A stretch of 7,172 bases of DNA from Bacillota bacterium (GTDB lineage Bacteria; Bacillota_A; Clostridia; Acetivibrionales; DUMB01). Location of the stretch: NCBI GenBank assembly GCA_023621975.1, contig JAMOAC010000103.1, positions 1 to 7,172 of the forward strand, written 5' to 3'. Positions 1 to 6,095 of the stretch are shown here, in pieces (positions within the stretch are counted from its first letter, which is position 1; each line of letters opens with the position of its first letter). The notes under the pieces were generated by a model that had not been told where the DNA came from, did no database searches, and saw only the letters and a program-made list of their open reading frames with translations. The translations under genes were made by a program, and so were the position numbers.

Positions 1-93
1 GCCTACCGGTATGTAAAGTCCTGGGATCCGTCAAAACAGCGGCATGTTACATGGAGAGAGTGGCCGTGGAAGATCAGGCATCCTGAGGATTAA
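1..93 (+). CDS. 3' end of an unidentified protein-coding gene (partial)
   Basis: The first 30 codons of the window form an open frame ending in TAA at 91-93. The translation is rich in Trp and basic residues and ends WREWPWKIRHPED. Codon use looks natural and the frame is open from the first base, so this is probably the C-terminus of a rightward gene that starts outside the window. I do not recognise the family. No GC-rich hairpin follows the stop, although a T7 run lies at about 109-115. Only about 30 residues are visible, so a chance open frame remains possible. Confidence 0.5.
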   Translation, partial: AYRYVKSWDPSKQRHVTWREWPWKIRHPED

Positions 94-587
94 CTGCTAC
101 CACCCCGCTTTTTTTGATTCTTCTGTTGTGAACTTGCGGTATTCAGTCCTGAAAGCTGCTACTTGGAATTTTATACCATATTGAACTTGAATATTATTCG
201 CATATGCCTGTTTACACAGCCGGCAAATGACAGGAATAATCAGCACTTGGCTGTTAATAGGGACATATTATAGAATTGAAATATAAGAAAGATTGGGAAA
301 ATACAAAAAGAAAATTTAAGGCATGGTGGAACGGTTCAAAACTTCCAATGGGACACGGTATGGCTCGAGAAATGTGTTCATGAAATGATAAACTAATAAA
401 CAAAATACTTTTATTTCAATGCTTTTTTTTTATGTTTTTTCTGGATTGGATAGTTGGTTCCTTACTTGTTGCACCAGGCAATGAGATATCATAGTTGGAG
501 GTCATCAGAGCTGAAATTTTGCCCGGTATCGCCTAACGTATATGCATGAATGCCAGGTCAGCCGAATTCACGGGCAAAGAAACAAAA
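94..587. other. Intergenic region without a convincing gene; possible decayed fragments
   Basis: No frame here has a good start, a ribosome site and reasonable length. Two stretches look faintly like old coding DNA. On the plus strand, 261-383 is open for 40 codons and includes DWENTKRKFKAWWNG, ending in TGA. On the minus strand, 267-97 is open for 56 codons with no ATG and ends EESKKAGW. Long T runs at 422-440 have no hairpin before them. An inverted repeat lies at 518-578. The region may be the remains of lost genes, or the body of a leftward non-coding transcript from the promoter-like module at 588-617. Confidence 0.5.
518..578. repeat. Inverted repeat that could form a stem at the 5' end of a leftward RNA
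   Basis: TTTGCCCG at 518-525 pairs perfectly with CGGGCAAA at 571-578, leaving a 45-nt interior. Read leftward from the candidate promoter at 588-617, the right arm would begin within a few bases of the expected transcript start (about 581). The first thing transcribed would then be this stem. The interior holds short G/C blocks, but I found no known riboswitch signature in it. Confidence 0.35.
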
Positions 588-617
588 ATCATAGATAAAA
601 TACGAATGAAAAGTCAA
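588..617 (-). promoter_or_regulatory. Candidate leftward promoter overlapping operator copy A
   Basis: On the minus strand, TTGACT (612-617) and TATGAT (588-593) are separated by 18 bp, a good sigma-A match. The -35 box and spacer overlap the 17-bp element in the same register as at the two operon promoters. The one extra base in this copy is what makes the spacer 18 bp. No gene is evident downstream on this strand, so the copy may serve only as an auxiliary operator. Confidence 0.4.
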
Positions 618-618
618 T
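601..618 (+). promoter_or_regulatory. Operator copy A (inverted, upstream of the activase promoter)
   Basis: TACGAATGAAAAGTCAAT matches the reverse complement of 713-729 at 17 positions, with one extra A. It lies about 112 bp upstream of that copy, centre to centre, and in opposite orientation. It is also the left half of a looser dyad: CGAAT 603-607 with ATTCG 626-630, and AAGT 611-614 with ACTT 620-623. The GAATGAAA core resembles A-rich sites bound by DeoR-family regulators. Two separated copies would allow repression by DNA looping; this is inference. Confidence 0.6.
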
Positions 619-712
619 TACTTGTATTCGCAAATAGAACAAGAGCAGTACCAAGTAAAATGGTTAGTATTATGCGATAAACAAATGTTAATATAATTCT
701 AATTGAAAGAAT

Positions 713-729
713 ATTGACTTTCATTCGTA
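713..729 (-). promoter_or_regulatory. Operator copy B over the -35 box and spacer of the glycyl-radical operon
   Basis: Read on the minus strand this is TACGAATGAAAGTCAAT. It is nearly identical to copy A and differs at two positions from copy C (7018-7034) upstream of the DeoR operon. It covers the -35 hexamer and the first half of the spacer, a position expected for repression by blocking RNA polymerase. The likely binder is the DeoR-family protein encoded at 6096-6848. Confidence 0.65.
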
Positions 730-742
730 ACTGACTTAAAAT
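714..742 (+). promoter_or_regulatory. Sigma-A promoter of the glycyl-radical operon
   Basis: TTGACT (714-719), a 17-bp spacer and TAAAAT (737-742) form a near-consensus promoter. Transcription should start near 749, leaving a leader of about 25 nt. The ribosome site GAGG at 763-766 sits 8 nt before the ATG at 775. Nothing else upstream of the activase matches as well. Confidence 0.75.
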
Positions 743-774
743 AATATTAAAGTAAGAAATGTGAGGAATATAGT

Positions 775-1665
775 ATGATATTTAATGTGCAAAGATTTTC
801 CACTCATGATGGTAGTGGTATCAGGACGATTGTTTTTTTCAAGGGCTGCCCTCTAAGATGCCCATGGTGCAGTAATCCGGAAAGTCAAAGCTTTGACTAT
901 GATATTTTTTTTGATAAACAAAAATGCATAGGTTGTATGGAATGTGTAAAGGTATCAAGAAATAAAGAATTTGTAAAGACTGATGAAGGCATATCGATAA
1001 ACCGTGAAAATATTACGGATCCTTTACTTTTTAAGGATATATGTCCTGCAAAAGCAATTCAGGTTATAGGGGAAGAATTTGATGTTGAGAAGCTGTTAAA
1101 GGAACTTGAAAAAGAAAGGGTATTTTATGATAACAGCGGCGGAGGTGTTACATTTTCCGGTGGAGAACCTTTTGCACAGCCTGAACAGCTGCTTACGCTG
1201 GCAAAAGAGTTGAAGAAGAGGGGGATTTCAATAGCGGTGGAAACCTGCCTGGATGTCCCCTGGGAAAATATTGAAGCTGCTATTCAATATGTAGATGAAT
1301 TTCTCGTAGATTTAAAACATGTTGATGGCAAAAAACTGAACGAAGTGACATGTGGAAATTTTGCACAGATTGAATATAATCTGAGAAGGCTGGAAGCAGA
1401 AAAGGTTCCTGTAACAATCAGAATACCCGTTATACCTGGATTCAACCATAACACTGATGATATGCACGCCATAATTGACTATCTTGATTCCTTTACTAAT
1501 ATAAGAGAGCTTCACCTGTTGCCTTACCATTCTTTTGGTAAAGGAAAATATCATCAGTTGGGGCGGGACTACAAATTCAGGACAGAAGCTTTGGATAAAA
1601 GTGAATTGAAGCCCTTTTTGGAATATGCAAAAAGTAAGGGGTTAAAAACTGTTATAGGAGGATAG
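775..1665 (+). CDS. ybiY: Glycyl-radical enzyme activating enzyme (radical SAM), YbiY/PflE type
   Basis: This cytoplasmic radical SAM protein (296 aa) uses a [4Fe-4S] cluster and S-adenosylmethionine to place the glycyl radical on its partner, encoded 4 nt downstream. The radical SAM motif is C25-x3-C29-x2-C32, followed by SNPES. The SGGE SAM-binding motif is at 128-131, after a Gly-rich SGGG stretch at 121-124. A ferredoxin-like insert follows the CxxxCxxC motif. It has C51, C54 and C57, then only a distant C90-Pro, so it can hold one auxiliary [4Fe-4S] cluster rather than the usual two. The ETCLDVPW and DLKH segments and the HLLPYH region resemble E. coli YbiY (PflE) as I recall it, matching the YbiW type of the partner. 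Its last two Gly codons contain the AGGAGG ribosome site of the next gene, so translation of the two is probably coupled. Confidence 0.93.
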   Translation: MIFNVQRFSTHDGSGIRTIVFFKGCPLRCPWCSNPESQSFDYDIFFDKQKCIGCMECVKVSRNKEFVKTDEGISINRENITDPLLFKDICPAKAIQVIGEEFDVEKLLKELEKERVFYDNSGGGVTFSGGEPFAQPEQLLTLAKELKKRGISIAVETCLDVPWENIEAAIQYVDEFLVDLKHVDGKKLNEVTCGNFAQIEYNLRRLEAEKVPVTIRIPVIPGFNHNTDDMHAIIDYLDSFTNIRELHLLPYHSFGKGKYHQLGRDYKFRTEALDKSELKPFLEYAKSKGLKTVIGG

Positions 1666-1669
1666 TTAA

Positions 1670-2977
1670 ATGAAAAATGAACTTGGGTTATCTGAAAGAG
1701 TCCACAATTTGAGGGAGAAAGTGTTGTCTACTAAACCAACCATTTGTGTTGAAAGAGCGAAAATATATACAGAGGTGTACCAGAAGTATGAGGCTTTGCC
1801 TGTACCGGTAAAACGTGCTATTGCTCTTAAAGAAACTCTGGAGAGGATGACTATATATATTGACGAGGGAGAATTGATTGTTGGAAATGTATCTTCAAGA
1901 ATAAATGCCGCACCTTATTTTCCAGAGTACGCAGTGACATGGATGTTAAATGAACTGGATGAGTTAGACAAACGTCCTGGGGATGCCTTTTACCCGTCTG
2001 AAGAGATTAAAGCGGAAATAAGGGCTATTTCTCCATATTGGATAGGAAAGACTACAATAGACAAAGGTTACGCCCTTATGCCCAAGGAACTTAAAGAAAT
2101 TCTGGATGCCGGAATTATTAAAGCTGAAGGAAACCTAACTTCTGGAGACGGTCACATTGCAGTAAACCATCAAAAAATCCTGACGGTGGGCTTAAATGCT
2201 TATCTTGATGAAATTCAATTCTACAGGAGCAAATTAAAGCTCTGGGATTGGGCTGACTTAAAAAAGGAGCAGTTCTACAAATCTGTTGAAATAGGCATTA
2301 AGGCGCTTCAGACATACATACGCAGGTATGAGGCATTAGCACTTGAATTGGCTGAAAAGGAAAGCAATGAAACACGCAGGCAGGAATTACTGCTTATCAG
2401 CAAAAATTGTAGGCATATAGCTGAAAAGCCGCCAGAAACATTCTATCAAGCACTGCAGATGACCGTGTTCCTCCAACTGGTGCTGCAGATAGAAAGTAAC
2501 GGACATTCATTATCCTTTGGTCGTATGGACCAGTATCTGTATCCTTTTTATGAAAGAGATCTGAAAGCCGGGATCATTTCACCGGAGTTTGCCATGGAGC
2601 TTCTTGAGTGTACCTGGATCAAAATTTTAAGTGTCAAGAAGATACGTCCCTGGTCTCATACACGTTTTTCAGCCGGTGGTCCTCTGTACCAGAATGTTAC
2701 GATCGGAGGACAGACTGTTGATGGCAGAGATGCAGTCAACGAGTTAAGCTATTTAATATTATGGTCTGTAGGGAAAACCAGGTTAACACAGCCCAATTTG
2801 TCGGTACGCTTCCACAAAAATATGAGTGATGATTTCATGATGGAATGTATAAAGGTTATAGAAATGGGCTTTGGAATGCCGGCTTTCAATAATGACGAGA
2901 TTGTTATTCCCGGGCTAATAAAACTGGGTGTTGAAAAAGGAAGACGCATACAACTATTCAGCCATAGGTTGCATTGA
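1670..2977 (+). CDS. N-terminal part of the frameshifted glycyl radical enzyme
   Basis: The 435-codon frame starts at ATG 1670, with AGGAGG (1656-1661) 8 nt upstream, the best ribosome site in the window. Residues 1-423 are normal family sequence (PFL N-terminal domain and much of the barrel). The last 12 residues (GRRIQLFSHRLH) are out-of-frame and run to TGA at 2975-2977. This part stops about 10 residues before the active-site Cys and lacks the glycyl loop, so on its own it should be inactive. Confidence 0.75.
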   Translation: MKNELGLSERVHNLREKVLSTKPTICVERAKIYTEVYQKYEALPVPVKRAIALKETLERMTIYIDEGELIVGNVSSRINAAPYFPEYAVTWMLNELDELDKRPGDAFYPSEEIKAEIRAISPYWIGKTTIDKGYALMPKELKEILDAGIIKAEGNLTSGDGHIAVNHQKILTVGLNAYLDEIQFYRSKLKLWDWADLKKEQFYKSVEIGIKALQTYIRRYEALALELAEKESNETRRQELLLISKNCRHIAEKPPETFYQALQMTVFLQLVLQIESNGHSLSFGRMDQYLYPFYERDLKAGIISPEFAMELLECTWIKILSVKKIRPWSHTRFSAGGPLYQNVTIGGQTVDGRDAVNELSYLILWSVGKTRLTQPNLSVRFHKNMSDDFMMECIKVIEMGFGMPAFNNDEIVIPGLIKLGVEKGRRIQLFSHRLH

Positions 2978-4076
2978 GATTGCAGTACCTGGCAAATGGG
3001 GTTACAGATGCACCGGAATGAGCTTTCTTAATTTTGCACGCGTTCTTTTAGCTGCCTTGAATGATGGCCTTGATACCGAGAGCGGAAAAACATTTCATCC
3101 GGGAAAAGGAAAGCTTGTAGATTTTGAAAGCTTTGACCAGGTGATGGAAGCTTGGAAAGACCAGGTCAAATTCTATGCAAGAGCAGCAGTAGCAATAGAC
3201 ACTGTAGTTGATACGGTGCTGGAAGAAAATGTGCCTGATATTCTTTGCTCAGCCTTTGTCGATAACTGCATTGAAAAAGGTAAATTCATAAAAGAAGGCG
3301 GCAGCAAATACGATTTTGTATCCGGCCTGCAGGTAGGAATTGCAAATCTGGGCAACTCTCTGGCTGCCATAAAGAAGCTGGTCTTTGAAGAAAAACGTAT
3401 AAGTAAAGAGGAATTGGTAAAGAATCTTGAGAATAACTTTGAGGGAGTAGAAGGAGAAAAACTCCGTCAAATATTATTAAACTATGCTCCAAAATTCGGA
3501 AACGATGATGATTATGTTGACCTTCTCCTGAAGGAAGCATATATGTATTTTATTGAAGAATTAGATAAATACCATACTACACGCTTTGGCAGAGGGCCAA
3601 TTGGCTGCGGTTATTATGCAGGAACCTCAAGCATCTCGGCAAACGTTCCATCAGGTTCGGTAGTAGGTGCAACCCCGGATGGAAGAAAGGCTTATACTCC
3701 GCTGGCGGAAGGCTGCTCACCGTCATCAGGTACTGATATCCTTGGGCCGACAGCGGTTTTTAAATCAATTGCCAAGCTGCCTACGGATAAAATCATGGGC
3801 GGTGTGCTTCTGAATCAGAAGCTGTCTCCTGCAGTAATTAAGGAAGAAGCAGATAAGAGGAAACTTATGAACATGCTTAGAACCTTTTTTGCAGATCTTA
3901 AGGGCTGGCATGTGCAATACAATATTGTTTCAAGAGAAACTCTGCTTGCAGCTAAAAAAGAACCCGAGAAATACCGTGATCTCATAGTAAGAGTAGCAGG
4001 ATATTCAGCATTCTTTACCAATCTGTCTCCGGACACTCAGGATGATATTATTGCAAGAACTGAGCATACGCTCTAG
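2928..4076 (+). CDS. C-terminal part of the frameshifted glycyl radical enzyme
   Basis: The true sequence of this part resumes at about 2940 (EDAYNYSAIGCIE). The frame could formally open at GTG 2928, but no ribosome site precedes it, so independent initiation is unlikely. It carries the Cys loop (GCIEIAVPGKWGYRCTGM), the second half of the barrel (YAGTSSISANVPSG), and the C-terminal glycyl domain with RVAGYSAFF, ending ARTEHTL. All catalytic residues of the enzyme lie here, but the first five-tenths of the barrel does not. Confidence 0.75.
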   Translation: MLKKEDAYNYSAIGCIEIAVPGKWGYRCTGMSFLNFARVLLAALNDGLDTESGKTFHPGKGKLVDFESFDQVMEAWKDQVKFYARAAVAIDTVVDTVLEENVPDILCSAFVDNCIEKGKFIKEGGSKYDFVSGLQVGIANLGNSLAAIKKLVFEEKRISKEELVKNLENNFEGVEGEKLRQILLNYAPKFGNDDDYVDLLLKEAYMYFIEELDKYHTTRFGRGPIGCGYYAGTSSISANVPSGSVVGATPDGRKAYTPLAEGCSPSSGTDILGPTAVFKSIAKLPTDKIMGGVLLNQKLSPAVIKEEADKRKLMNMLRTFFADLKGWHVQYNIVSRETLLAAKKEPEKYRDLIVRVAGYSAFFTNLSPDTQDDIIARTEHTL

Positions 4077-4092
4077 AGTGAATTAATTGGTG

Positions 4093-4121
4093 ATAGGCAC
4101 CGAAATAAATAGGCACTGAAA
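4093..4121 (+). repeat. Short imperfect direct repeat
   Basis: ATAGGCACCGAAA (4093-4105) recurs as ATAGGCACTGAAA (4109-4121) with one mismatch and a 16-bp period. It lies between the enzyme stop codon and the terminator. I see no clear function; a small tandem duplication is the simplest reading. Confidence 0.4.
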
Positions 4122-4141
4122 CAGAATAAAGGTTTGTTACA

Positions 4142-4189
4142 AAAAAGTACCGGCTCCAAAATTGGAGCCGGTGCTTTTTATGTTTTTTT
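4142..4189. terminator. Bidirectional intrinsic terminator between the convergent operons
   Basis: ACCGGCTCC (4149-4157) pairs with GGAGCCGGT (4164-4172) around an AAAATT loop. An A run precedes the stem on the left, and TTTTT plus T7 (4183-4189) follow on the right. The stem can extend through a U-G pair into the A/T tracts. It therefore gives a U-tract in both directions and should stop both the glycyl-radical operon and the DeoR-ROK-AroE operon. Confidence 0.92.
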
Positions 4190-4200
4190 GCTTTTAATAT

Positions 4201-4228
4201 AAAATCATGATTATAAAATCATGATTTT
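4201..4228. repeat. AT-rich inverted repeat over the stop codon of the AroE-like gene
   Basis: AAAATCATGAT (4201-4211) and ATCATGATTTT (4218-4228) are perfect inverted copies around TATAAA. The right arm includes the last codons and the stop (complement of 4219-4221) of the leftward AroE-like gene. It may protect the 3' end of that message or assist the terminator just beyond; the stem is AT-rich and weak. Confidence 0.4.
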
Positions 4229-5037
4229 GATTCCTTCACCCTATCGAGCATAGCTTTTTCCATCACGTCAAAGGGAGCTTTCACACCAGTGTATAGTTCA
4301 AACTGGTAGCAAGCTTGGTGAATAAGCATTCTATAGCCTGGAATAGCAGTACATCCAAGACTTCTGGCAATTTTCACAAAGGTAGTTTCAAAGGGCATAA
4401 ACACAACGTCGAGTACGATTTTGTTTTCTCTCATTTGTTCAGCTGTCAAAACAGATGCATCAGTCTTAAAACCCACAGATGTAGCATTGATTAATATGTC
4501 ATAATTTACACTTCTGTTAAAGTCAGCAGGAACACCTGCATATTTGACACCGAAATGATTGCATACTTCCCTCCCGATATCCTCTTCGATGTTATATACC
4601 ACTATATCGTCGGTATATTTTTTTAGACCATATATAATTGCTCTGGCCGCTCCTCCGGCACCTATTACAACGATTTTCTTGCCATGAATATCTCCGGTTT
4701 CCTCAAGACACCTTATAGCTCCTGTCCAGTCTGTATTATAGCCTTTGAGAATACCATTATTATTCACGATAGTGTTTACAGCACCAATAGCTTTTGCGGA
4801 TTCATCCAGTTCATCAAGGTATTTAATTACTTCCTGCTTGAAAGGCATTGTAACACCAAGGCCTCTTATTCCCATTGCCCTGACTCCCTTAATAGTGTCT
4901 TCCAGATTATCCGGCTGGAAGGAAACATAACAATAATTCAAGCCAAGAGCCTTGTATGCCGCGTTGTGCATCAGGACCCCGTTACCTCCTATGCTTCCGG
5001 CAATTGACCCGCATAGTACGGGAAAAGATTGTGCCAT
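4219..5037 (-). CDS. Shikimate dehydrogenase (AroE) family protein, probably a divergent paralogue
   Basis: The 272-aa length is usual for AroE, which reduces 3-dehydroshikimate with NADPH. The AroE core is clear: VTMPFK with catalytic Lys67, AVNT with Asn88, YNTD with catalytic Asp103, Rossmann loop GAGGAARA (126-133), and Gln241 in MLIHQACYQFE. Several specificity residues are altered. The N-terminal SxSP shikimate-carboxylate motif is replaced by a longer GSIGGNG (14-20). The Tyr that also binds the carboxylate is Phe213. The NRT motif that binds the NADP phosphate reads NIE (149-151), suggesting NAD. AGGGGG lies about 9 nt before the ATG. The gene is third in its operon, 60 nt after the kinase, with no other aro gene nearby. 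I infer a ring-polyol or ring-ketone oxidoreductase; ordinary AroE is the alternative. Confidence 0.85.
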   Translation of the reverse strand: MAQSFPVLCGSIAGSIGGNGVLMHNAAYKALGLNYCYVSFQPDNLEDTIKGVRAMGIRGLGVTMPFKQEVIKYLDELDESAKAIGAVNTIVNNNGILKGYNTDWTGAIRCLEETGDIHGKKIVVIGAGGAARAIIYGLKKYTDDIVVYNIEEDIGREVCNHFGVKYAGVPADFNRSVNYDILINATSVGFKTDASVLTAEQMRENKIVLDVVFMPFETTFVKIARSLGCTAIPGYRMLIHQACYQFELYTGVKAPFDVMEKAMLDRVKESKS

Positions 5038-5097
5038 TATTATTAACCCCCTATTCTGTTTTTTACCAGGATATCTGAAACTATAGTATGAAAGTAA

Positions 5098-6078
5098 TCA
5101 ATTGGTTTCAATAAAATTTAATTGATGCAACATCAAGGCTGCTGCACCTATGATACCAGCATCATCACCCAGTACGGCAGGAACGATATCTACAGGATAG
5201 GCATAAGATATCTTTGAAAGCTTTCTGAACTTTTCATTAAATCTGTCAAAGAGAGGTTTACCGAACTTTGAAACGCCTCCACCCACAACAAAATGATTGA
5301 TATTGAAAATCTGGTAAAGATTTGCAAACATTATTCCGAGCAGGTCGCCGGTCCGATTGATAACGTCAATGGCCAGCTGATCTCCGATATTGGCTGCATC
5401 CTGGATATGTTTGCAGGTCAGGTCATCCAAATTCTCAACCATACCTGACAGGATACTATGGCAGCCTTCTTCAAGTTTTTCCCTTGTATATCTGATTATT
5501 TTCGGACCAGAGGCAAGGGACATTATGCAGCCTTTATTACCGCAACCACACAGGTAGCCGTCATCACTGATGATCATATGTCCGAATTCACCGGCTGCGC
5601 CATAGCTGCCACGGTATATGGAATTGTTAATTATTATGCCTCCGCCGATTCCTGTACTAATGGTGATGTAAAGCATATCTTTTTTACCTTTTCCGGCGCC
5701 AAAAAGATGTTCCGCTATTGCTGCCACATTTGCGTCATTATCAATTTCTACTGTCACGCCAAGCTTTTCTGAAAGCAGTTTCTTAACAGGAACATTGTCC
5801 CATTTGGGGAGGCTGGAGGTGGTGATGATAAAACCGTTGTCAAAATCTATATGTGAAGGGAAAGCGGCTCCTACTCCCATGAGGTCTGATCTTTTCAGAG
5901 AATTGTTTTTTAATAGGGTATCAATATGGGTGCACATTTCATCAAGCATTTCATCAGGTTCCAGTTCGGGATTGGTTTTTGCTTTGAATCTGTCTATTAA
6001 ATTGCAGGTCATATCGAATAAGCCGTATGCCAGCTTTGTTCCGCCGACATCAATCCCTATACAGTATTTTTCCATCAT
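5098..6078 (-). CDS. ROK-family sugar kinase (glucokinase-like)
   Basis: The protein is an ATP-dependent cytoplasmic sugar kinase of about 326 aa. The frame extends upstream to a TTG at 6093, but the ribosome site lies inside that extension, so I place the start at the ATG at 6078 (6075 also possible). Numbering from the TTG, the motifs are phosphate loop DVGGTK (15-20), NDAN with catalytic Asp120, STGIGGG (146-152), EFGH (169-172), and the ROK zinc site His172, Cys182, Cys184, Cys189. The residue after the zinc site is Met191. In glucokinases and ManNAc kinase this position is a Glu that contacts the C1/C2 end of the sugar. That suggests a substrate other than glucose, such as an anhydrohexitol. 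The zinc site and catalytic Asp are intact, so this is a kinase rather than a NagC/XylR-type repressor; no HTH precedes the domain. It starts 17 nt after the DeoR gene. Confidence 0.9.
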   Translation of the reverse strand: MMEKYCIGIDVGGTKLAYGLFDMTCNLIDRFKAKTNPELEPDEMLDEMCTHIDTLLKNNSLKRSDLMGVGAAFPSHIDFDNGFIITTSSLPKWDNVPVKKLLSEKLGVTVEIDNDANVAAIAEHLFGAGKGKKDMLYITISTGIGGGIIINNSIYRGSYGAAGEFGHMIISDDGYLCGCGNKGCIMSLASGPKIIRYTREKLEEGCHSILSGMVENLDDLTCKHIQDAANIGDQLAIDVINRTGDLLGIMFANLYQIFNINHFVVGGGVSKFGKPLFDRFNEKFRKLSKISYAYPVDIVPAVLGDDAGIIGAAALMLHQLNFIETN

Positions 6079-6081
6079 TTT

Positions 6082-6090
6082 ATCTCCTTT
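6082..6090 (-). promoter_or_regulatory. Ribosome binding site fixing the kinase start
   Basis: On the minus strand AAAGGAGAT lies 5-8 nt before the tandem ATG ATG at 6078 and 6075. It sits within the longer frame that opens at TTG 6093, so that TTG cannot be the real start. Confidence 0.8.
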
Positions 6091-6095
6091 CAAAA

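Larger units (their letters stand above)
1670..4076 (+). pseudogene. ybiW: Frameshifted glycyl radical enzyme, YbiW/PflF type (probable anhydroglucitol-6-phosphate lyase)
   Basis: Two overlapping frames together encode one glycyl radical enzyme of about 801 aa, the normal length. The break is one extra base in AAAAAGG at 2934-2940. Removing one A (or one G) restores V-E-K-E-D-A-Y across the junction. In the joined protein the active-site Cys is C434 in GCIE, the catalytic-base Glu of eliminating glycyl radical enzymes is E436, and the radical Gly is G777 in RVAGYS. Long stretches (ESNGHSLSFGRMDQYLYPF, GMPAFNNDEIVIP, YNIVSRETLL) match E. coli YbiW as I recall it. YbiW is reported to open 1,5-anhydroglucitol-6-phosphate to 1-deoxyfructose-6-phosphate, so the common name 'formate acetyltransferase' would mislead. 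Both halves keep every motif. The lesion is therefore very recent, a sequencing error, or less likely a programmed +1 shift. Confidence 0.85.

Noticed and set aside
97..267. A 56-codon open frame on the minus strand with a CRLC motif
   Set aside because: There is no ATG, GTG or TTG with a ribosome site at its 5' end, and a stop lies just upstream. It may be a fragment but is not a supportable gene.
416..505. A 29-codon minus-strand ORF starting at 505 (MTSNYDISLPGATSKEP...)
   Set aside because: It has no ribosome site, a Lys-rich low-complexity end formed by a T-tract, and no recognisable motif. LPGAT is not followed by a membrane segment, so it is not a sortase signal.
601..729. A miniature transposable element, since 601-618 and 713-729 are near-perfect inverted repeats about 130 bp apart
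   Set aside because: No target-site duplication flanks the pair. A third copy occurs alone at 7018-7034 over another promoter, and all copies keep the same register to a -35 box. Shared operators explain this better.
1670..4076. Pyruvate formate-lyase (PflB) as the function of the glycyl radical enzyme
   Set aside because: PflB has two adjacent active-site Cys residues. Here there is a single Cys in GCIE with the Glu of the eliminating/dehydratase group, and the sequence follows the YbiW type throughout.
4219..6078. A kanosamine/aminoshikimate-type biosynthetic pair (ROK kinase with AroE homologue, like RifN and RifI)
   Set aside because: The family pairing is similar, but no aminotransferase, AHBA synthase or DAHP synthase gene is present. 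The DeoR regulator and shared operator point to sugar breakdown. The idea is kept only as a distant alternative.
5098..6093. An N-terminal extension of the kinase starting at TTG 6093
   Set aside because: The extension encodes only five residues read through the ribosome binding site itself. The ATGs at 6078 and 6075 have proper spacing.
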